Shown: positions 59,099-64,000 of the stretch, piece by piece
Layout of the letters: each line of letters begins with the position of its first letter
Numbering within the stretch: position 1 is the first letter of the stretch
Source: Owenia fusiformis
Lineage: Eukaryota; Annelida; Polychaeta; Sabellida; Oweniidae
Direction of reading: 5' to 3'
Assembly: GCA_903813345.2 (NCBI GenBank)
Contig: CAIIXF020000003.1
Span: 5,543,815 to 5,607,814 of the forward strand
DNA length: 64,000 bases
Translations under genes and position numbers: made by a program
The notes under the pieces: generated by a model
The model's input: only the letters and a program-made list of their open reading frames with translations
Database searches by the model: none
Told to the model about the DNA's origin: nothing

Positions 59099-62000
59099 AT
59101 GATGAATCCGGACGTCGAGATGAGGCAGCGGCTTTTAGCCGATGATTCTAAACCTAATGTTACTGATCCGTCATATGATCATAGTCTACCATATGGAGGA
59201 AAGGTTTATCTTGCCAGGAGGAAGAAACCAGACCCAATGTGGGTCAAAATTTTGGAGGTATGTGCGTTAGAAAGTGACAAAACTCAAAGAGCTTCACTCA
59301 TCAATATCTGTTTAGAACAGCATTTGTAAGGTCAATGAGAGGGACGATTATGATTGTAATTTTCAAAATATAAACCATTGAGAAACATTTAAGGTTAGGG
59401 TTGTATATTATGAAAGAGTATAGAACAAGAAAAAAATAAGTATACGTGTCAAACTCTCATTGCATTGCATTGTAAAATTCTAGAATCTAGAACAAGTGTG
59501 TAGTATAAATTATTGAAGAAGTTATTGATTTATCAGGTAAACATGGCCTTTGTTGTAAAACATTTGATTAGTTGTAGAGTTGTAGAGGCAAGATTCTTAC
59601 CTGCACAGTATTGGAATACACATCCATCCAATATGATATAAGGCCCTAATATGAGGCATCTTCGAGTTCATGGACTGATTTGTTTTTCAATTCCTACATG
59701 TACAATATACATGTACATGTATGTACATGTACTCTGTTGACACAGATTTTCTTAATTCAATACAACAATATTTATACTAAAGTATTTTTAAAAATCAGAA
59801 TTTTCAATCATATGTTGTAAATATTATACTTGTAGCCCTGATCTTTTATTGTTAAACCTCATTAATTAGGGTCACTGTTTTTGGCACACAAATGGAGATG
59901 TCCGAAGATACTTCAACTCAAAACCTACTGTATTCGTAAACCCTAATCCCTAATTCTAACCATAATCCTAAACCCTAACCTCTAGCCATAAAGAAAAATC
60001 AGAATTCCGCATGACCATCTCCAGTTATGTAACATCAGTGCTCTCCCCATTAATTTTCCCTTTCTCTCATCATTTCAGGCTGTAGCTCTTCTGGGAACAT
60101 TCTTATTTTGTTTATATGCATACTACAACTTTGACCACCTCCACTTCCATGTGAACCATGGCTATGCTCATCTAGGATACTCTTCTGCCCAACACCAAGT
60201 GGGTCAGAGATATCTCCATGGTATAGAACATAGACTACATTATATGTTGTTGTAAATTCAATTGTGTATGTTTTGCTATATCCACATTCCACAGACTTGG
60301 TGTTTCTGTATTGTATCAAGATGGTATTTTATTTTGCTTTATTTTCTTACCAAGAAGTGGTTTTCTACAACTTGAGTAATTATTGTATTTTATTTTAATC
60401 TTAGACAGAAGTAGGCTAGGCCAAAATAGTAGTTCGATTGTACATTTACATGTAGCCCATTTCCATAATGCTACCAGAACTATGCGTAGGAGATACATGT
60501 ACCTACATGCCACTGAATAGATAATTAACTTTTCAATGGAAATTCATTATGCACAAGTACGTTATTTGAAAGAAGGCATGTTATTCTTATAACACCACAT
60601 AATGTATACTTTCATTGATTTGTTTGTGTTGCAAATTGTAATGTCACTTATAACTGAGTAACTTCCCATACCCATTCATTGCACACAGTCTTCAATTTGG
60701 CATAATTTATATTTGACACATATCCCCCAAAATTTGTATATTTTACATTTTGTATACTCTCATCCACTGATGTATGACCTCTTGAAAATTCTTTTATTTT
60801 TAACATGGGAAATCCTCACTTCAGCAAATCCATGACTCATTTATTTATGGTCCAGACTGTACAAATATAAACATGTACAGTACTACCTTTTTGGCCCACC
60901 CTATAGTTGTGCAGACAATGTTATAAATGTATTATGTTCTTTTTAATTGTATCTATTGCTATTTTCTTTCAACAGATATCATTTAATTCATATTAATTTA
61001 TTTTCTTACTTCTACTTCACAGACCTTTAACTCACCACATAATTGAAAAGTAGTTTAGCTACAAGCCCATTACCCCCTCCAACTACTTGACTACACACAT
61101 TGAGGTATGGAGGGGGAGGGGGGGGGGGAGCTCACAAGGGGTTGTAGCTGGACTAGTTTAGAGGACCACTATACTTAATTTAGAAGAATAAAGTAAAAAA
61201 TAATCATTGAAACATGTTACTCACACACTCGCTCAAATATGACACAAAGTTTTATTTGCTTTAATATTTAACCAAGAAAAAAATAACTTACATAGAAAAA
61301 AGCATTTGAAGTTCAGAGATCATTAGAAGTGCATGCACATCTTAAATAAAGTGCATGTTTTAAATTGCTCTTGATTTAAAAGATGGCGACACTTCTATAA
61401 ATATGAATGTAGCATGTAATACAAACAGTTTTGTCATCTTTTGATAAAACTTGATACATAAAGCTTGACAGTTGAAAATTATTTTTAGATAATTTATTGT
61501 AAGCTTTAATGTGGTCTGTTTAAGTTGTTGTCGGTGTCAAATGAAAGCTAAGGTTCTTATAAATACATTGGACATACTATGAAATTCAAATGTAAGTTTG
61601 TAGCAAATACGCACCTTTACACCTGTGGATGATCATATATTATTATACCTGTACATTCATAAAACAAGGCATTAACATGACAAAGTGTCACCACCTAGTT
61701 GCTAACAATATATTATTAGTTTAATCTTAAGTCAGATTTGAATTTTTGAGAACTTGGAGATGATTTTGAAAAAAAAATCGGTCAGTTTGAAGCAAGTTGA
61801 AAAAATTCCTTTTTTGACCCTCAGAACCTCAGAATGTCATTGAAGGTGAAATCTCAAATCTAAAGGCAGATTTGAACTTCTGAGGACTTGTAGATGATTT
61901 TGAAAAAAATTGTTCAATTTGAAGCAAGTTGATAAAATTGACCTTTTTGGACCTTGAAGGTCAAATATCAAATCTAAAGTCACATTTGAACTTCCGATAA

Positions 62001-63788
62001 CTTGTAGATGATTTTGAAAAAGCAAGTTGAAAAAATACCTTCTTGACCTTTCTTAACCTTTTTTACCTTGAAAAGGTCATGGAAGGTCAAATCTTAAATA
62101 TAAAGTTAGATTTGAACTTCTTAAAACTTGTAGATGATTTCGAAAAAAATTGAAGTCAGTCTAAACAGTATTTGTTAAAGGCCCATTTTGTGTATTTTCA
62201 ACATTTTTGGGCAAAATAAAGACTTACATTTGAATTTCATGTGCCTTGTTTATAAATACACTGTAATGTGACATAAAATGCAACTCTTTAATTTTGGAAT
62301 ATCTTTCTCAATTGCCCTGGAATCTGAGTGTTCAGTGTTGGAAACAACAATGTTCTTACATACTAGTACATGAACATGCATATAATGAGTTTGGAGTAAT
62401 CAAGTGTTCTGTCAAGCCAGGCTCTCATGCCAAATTATTCAAAAATGCAACTTATGACATCCATCACATCAATATTTACCAATCACATAAGCAAATTAAA
62501 ATGGCCACAAGTTCTGAAGTTATTCAATTTAAACCGGGTATACAAGATAGACAAGGAAAGTCTCACATACAGTACATATAATTGCAAATATAGTATTAGT
62601 AATCTAATTCATATATTTTTGACTTTCTGTAGTAGCCGCTGGCTTAATCCTACATGTTCATACTAGCTTGAGAAAAGTATTTTCTAATGGAATTCTTCTT
62701 TTAATTTTAGAATGGAGTTCTTTTTAGCATCATTATTTTTTCTATCTACGCCTTCTTCTTCTTCAACCATGTTAGTTTCCACATTGTAAATAGTTACGCA
62801 CATCTTGGATATGACCACGCTCAACACTTTGTTGGACAAAGATATTTGCATGGTATTTTGTATAATATTTAAGTTTTTTGATGTTCATGTTTTTAAATGT
62901 AAGGTATACTTGTAGCAGGGGAGAGATGTCCCTTGAGGTTATTTTCCCACTTTCTTTAATTCAGTTTAGTTGTTCAGCACTAGCCAATCATCAATGTAAT
63001 TTATGAATTGAGTAGTAAATCCCACCACTAGTAAGGGCCACATATAGTTTCATATAAGGGAAAATTATCTCTAGGGGATATCTTTCAGTGGTGTAGATGT
63101 TATTTGTTTATTTAATGTTAAATGTTTTATATTTTAGTTATAAGAGTAGATTGCAAATATTTTACTTCTGATTCTGATTCAGAAGATTTTATCAACTTAG
63201 CAAAACAGTATTTATCAAAAAGTGATTAATTTGTACTCCTAGAGTCAAAGTGTAAATCATCGCTTTAAATAGTAAATACAATGACAGAATTGTATCCTGA
63301 AGTCTGGAACTGCGTCTCAGAGCAATCTGGTAATATAGTGAATATACTATCTATTTCAATGTGTTTTCAGGAGTAGGAGTGGAGAAACATCCTGAAAGAG
63401 CAATGGAGTGGTTTCAGTAAGTCTATACATGCACACTCAATTGCTAAGTTTTTTGAGGTTTGCATCACTGTGAGCAAAGCAATTACACCTATTGCACCAC
63501 CCCTGGCTACATCCATGTAGCTGTGCCTTCACTACTAAGAGCAACCAAGCTCGCACTTTGCATTGTAAAATGAAATTGAAGACTGTTTGACCATGCCTAT
63601 AAATGTTCAAAGGGATTTCATACATGTCCTTTTGGCCTACTACTTTTCATCTAAATCATTGATATGTAAGTTGCTAACAATTTGTTGTGGTACTATTTCA
63701 GGAAAGCAGCAGACCAGGGGCATCCCCATGCATCTTACAACCTGGCTATAGGACACCTGAAGGGCATCAAAACATCCCTTAAACCAGG
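59099..63788 (+). CDS. Sel1-repeat single-pass membrane protein, 5' part (continues past window)
   Basis: Exons: 59099-59257; then either 60079-60220 or 62711-62852; then 63371-63416 and 63702-63788, all GT-AG and in phase. The N-terminal 53 residues are polar (two possible starts, Met1 and Met2) and end in a basic ARRKKPDPMWVKILE stretch. The alternative exon supplies a hydrophobic membrane segment and then YAHLGY..QRYLHG; the next exons give GVGVEKHPERAMEWFQ, KAADQGHPHASYNLAIGHLK. The L-G/A-x-x-Y..G-x-G-V and A-x-x-W-F-x-KAA-x-QGH-x-x-A pattern is that of Sel1-like repeats, helical hairpins that bind other proteins. A short cytosolic tail with repeats in the lumen or outside is likely. I cannot name the orthologue. 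Confidence 0.85.
60079..60220 (+). CDS. Sel1 gene alternative exon 2a
   Basis: 142 nt, phase 0 in, phase 1 out. Acceptor CATTTCAG, donor CCATG|gtatag. It encodes AVALLGTFLFCLYAYYNF (membrane segment), a histidine-rich juxtamembrane part (FDHLHFHVNHGYAHLGY) and VGQRYLHG. 24 of 47 residues match exon 2b, mostly in the C-terminal half. Confidence 0.88.
61055..61165. repeat. Single unit related to the 18838-19135 repeat, with G-rich tract
   Basis: TAGCTACAAGCCCATTACCC, CTTGACTACACACATTGAGG, then GGGGGAGGGGG and CACAAGGGGTTGTAGCT. The two ends are partly complementary (AGCTACAAGC / GTTGTAGCT). Confidence 0.6.
61660..62172. repeat. Long copy of the AAAACAAGGCATTAACATGA repeat
   Basis: It starts like 7624-7900 but carries about four tandem units of roughly 115 bp with CTTGTAGATGATTTTGAAAA and GAAGCAAGTTGA. 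The minus-strand frame 62025-61837 is a repeat artefact. It sits in the intron between alternative exons 2a and 2b. Confidence 0.8.
62711..62852 (+). CDS. Sel1 gene alternative exon 2b
   Basis: 142 nt, the same length and phases as 2a. Acceptor TTAATTTTAG, donor GCATG|gtattt. It encodes NGVLFSIIIFSIYAFFFF, then NHVSFHIVNSYAHLGYDHAQ and HFVGQRYLHG. If spliced after 2a, the frame reads E-W-S-S-F then TAG, so the two exclude each other. Confidence 0.88.
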
Positions 63789-64000
63789 GTAAGATAACCT
63801 AGATTAGACTAGATTCATTAACATTTTAGTTATTTATCAGCTGCTTCATGGTATATAGCCAGAGGAAGAAGGGGATGGGTTAAATGTATAGCAGTATTTT
63901 TGCAAAAATTGTTGAGTAAATATGTAAGAGTGAATCAAGGTACAGCATCAGTTTAAGAGTATTAAAGTAAATTGTATCAGCATTGGTAGACCAGTACATG

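Noticed and set aside
59930-59992. CCCTAA-like words suggesting interstitial telomere repeats
   Set aside because: Only a few degenerate, irregularly spaced copies; chance in AT-rich DNA or a very old remnant.

Overview
The window is nuclear DNA of an animal: AT-rich, intron-rich and crowded with non-autonomous transposons. Three protein genes can be built from exons with GT-AG (one GC-AG) junctions in consistent phase. The organism looks like a marine invertebrate, perhaps a lophotrochozoan such as a mollusc: the spire gene has an animal domain order, short TACATGTA-type motifs are common, and there are many short foldback elements. The species assignment is a guess.

Layout. 1-0.75 kb: a broken non-LTR reverse transcriptase on the minus strand. 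2.59-4.05 kb (+): a complete three-exon gene for a 111-residue cytochrome b5-domain protein. 4.4-11.2 kb: intergenic DNA holding several inverted-repeat elements. 11.3-54.7 kb (-): one gene of about 43 kb, spire, the actin nucleator with KIND, WH2, Spir-box and FYVE-type zinc finger parts. I resolve 15 coding exons for one isoform (699 codons) plus an alternative exon giving 800 codons. Its introns hold a 5.5-kb region packed with hairpins (12.5-18.0 kb), a 49-bp satellite of about 75 copies (23.0-26.65 kb) and many nested hAT-like, mariner-like and foldback elements. 55.5-56.3 kb: an inverted pair of minisatellite arms resembling a Foldback transposon. 57.9-58.75 kb: a CpG-richer segment that looks like a divergent promoter. 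59.1 kb to the end (+): the first exons of a single-pass membrane protein with Sel1-type repeats, running off the window.

Two points stand out. Both large genes contain a pair of tandemly duplicated exons whose phases make them mutually exclusive: including both members creates an immediate in-frame stop. In spire the pair carries a duplicated [11 protein letters not shown] motif. In the Sel1 gene the two exons are exactly the same length (142 nt) and swap the membrane segment and the first part of the repeat domain. Second, the 12.5-18.0 kb intronic region is almost continuously folded into short, often nested hairpins between 50-bp terminal inverted repeats. It has no credible coding sequence and I cannot assign it to a known element class. 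It is the best candidate here for an undescribed element.

The b5-domain protein, the actin nucleator and the Sel1 membrane protein have no obvious common pathway; they are simply neighbours, with spire convergent to the b5 gene and divergent from the Sel1 gene.
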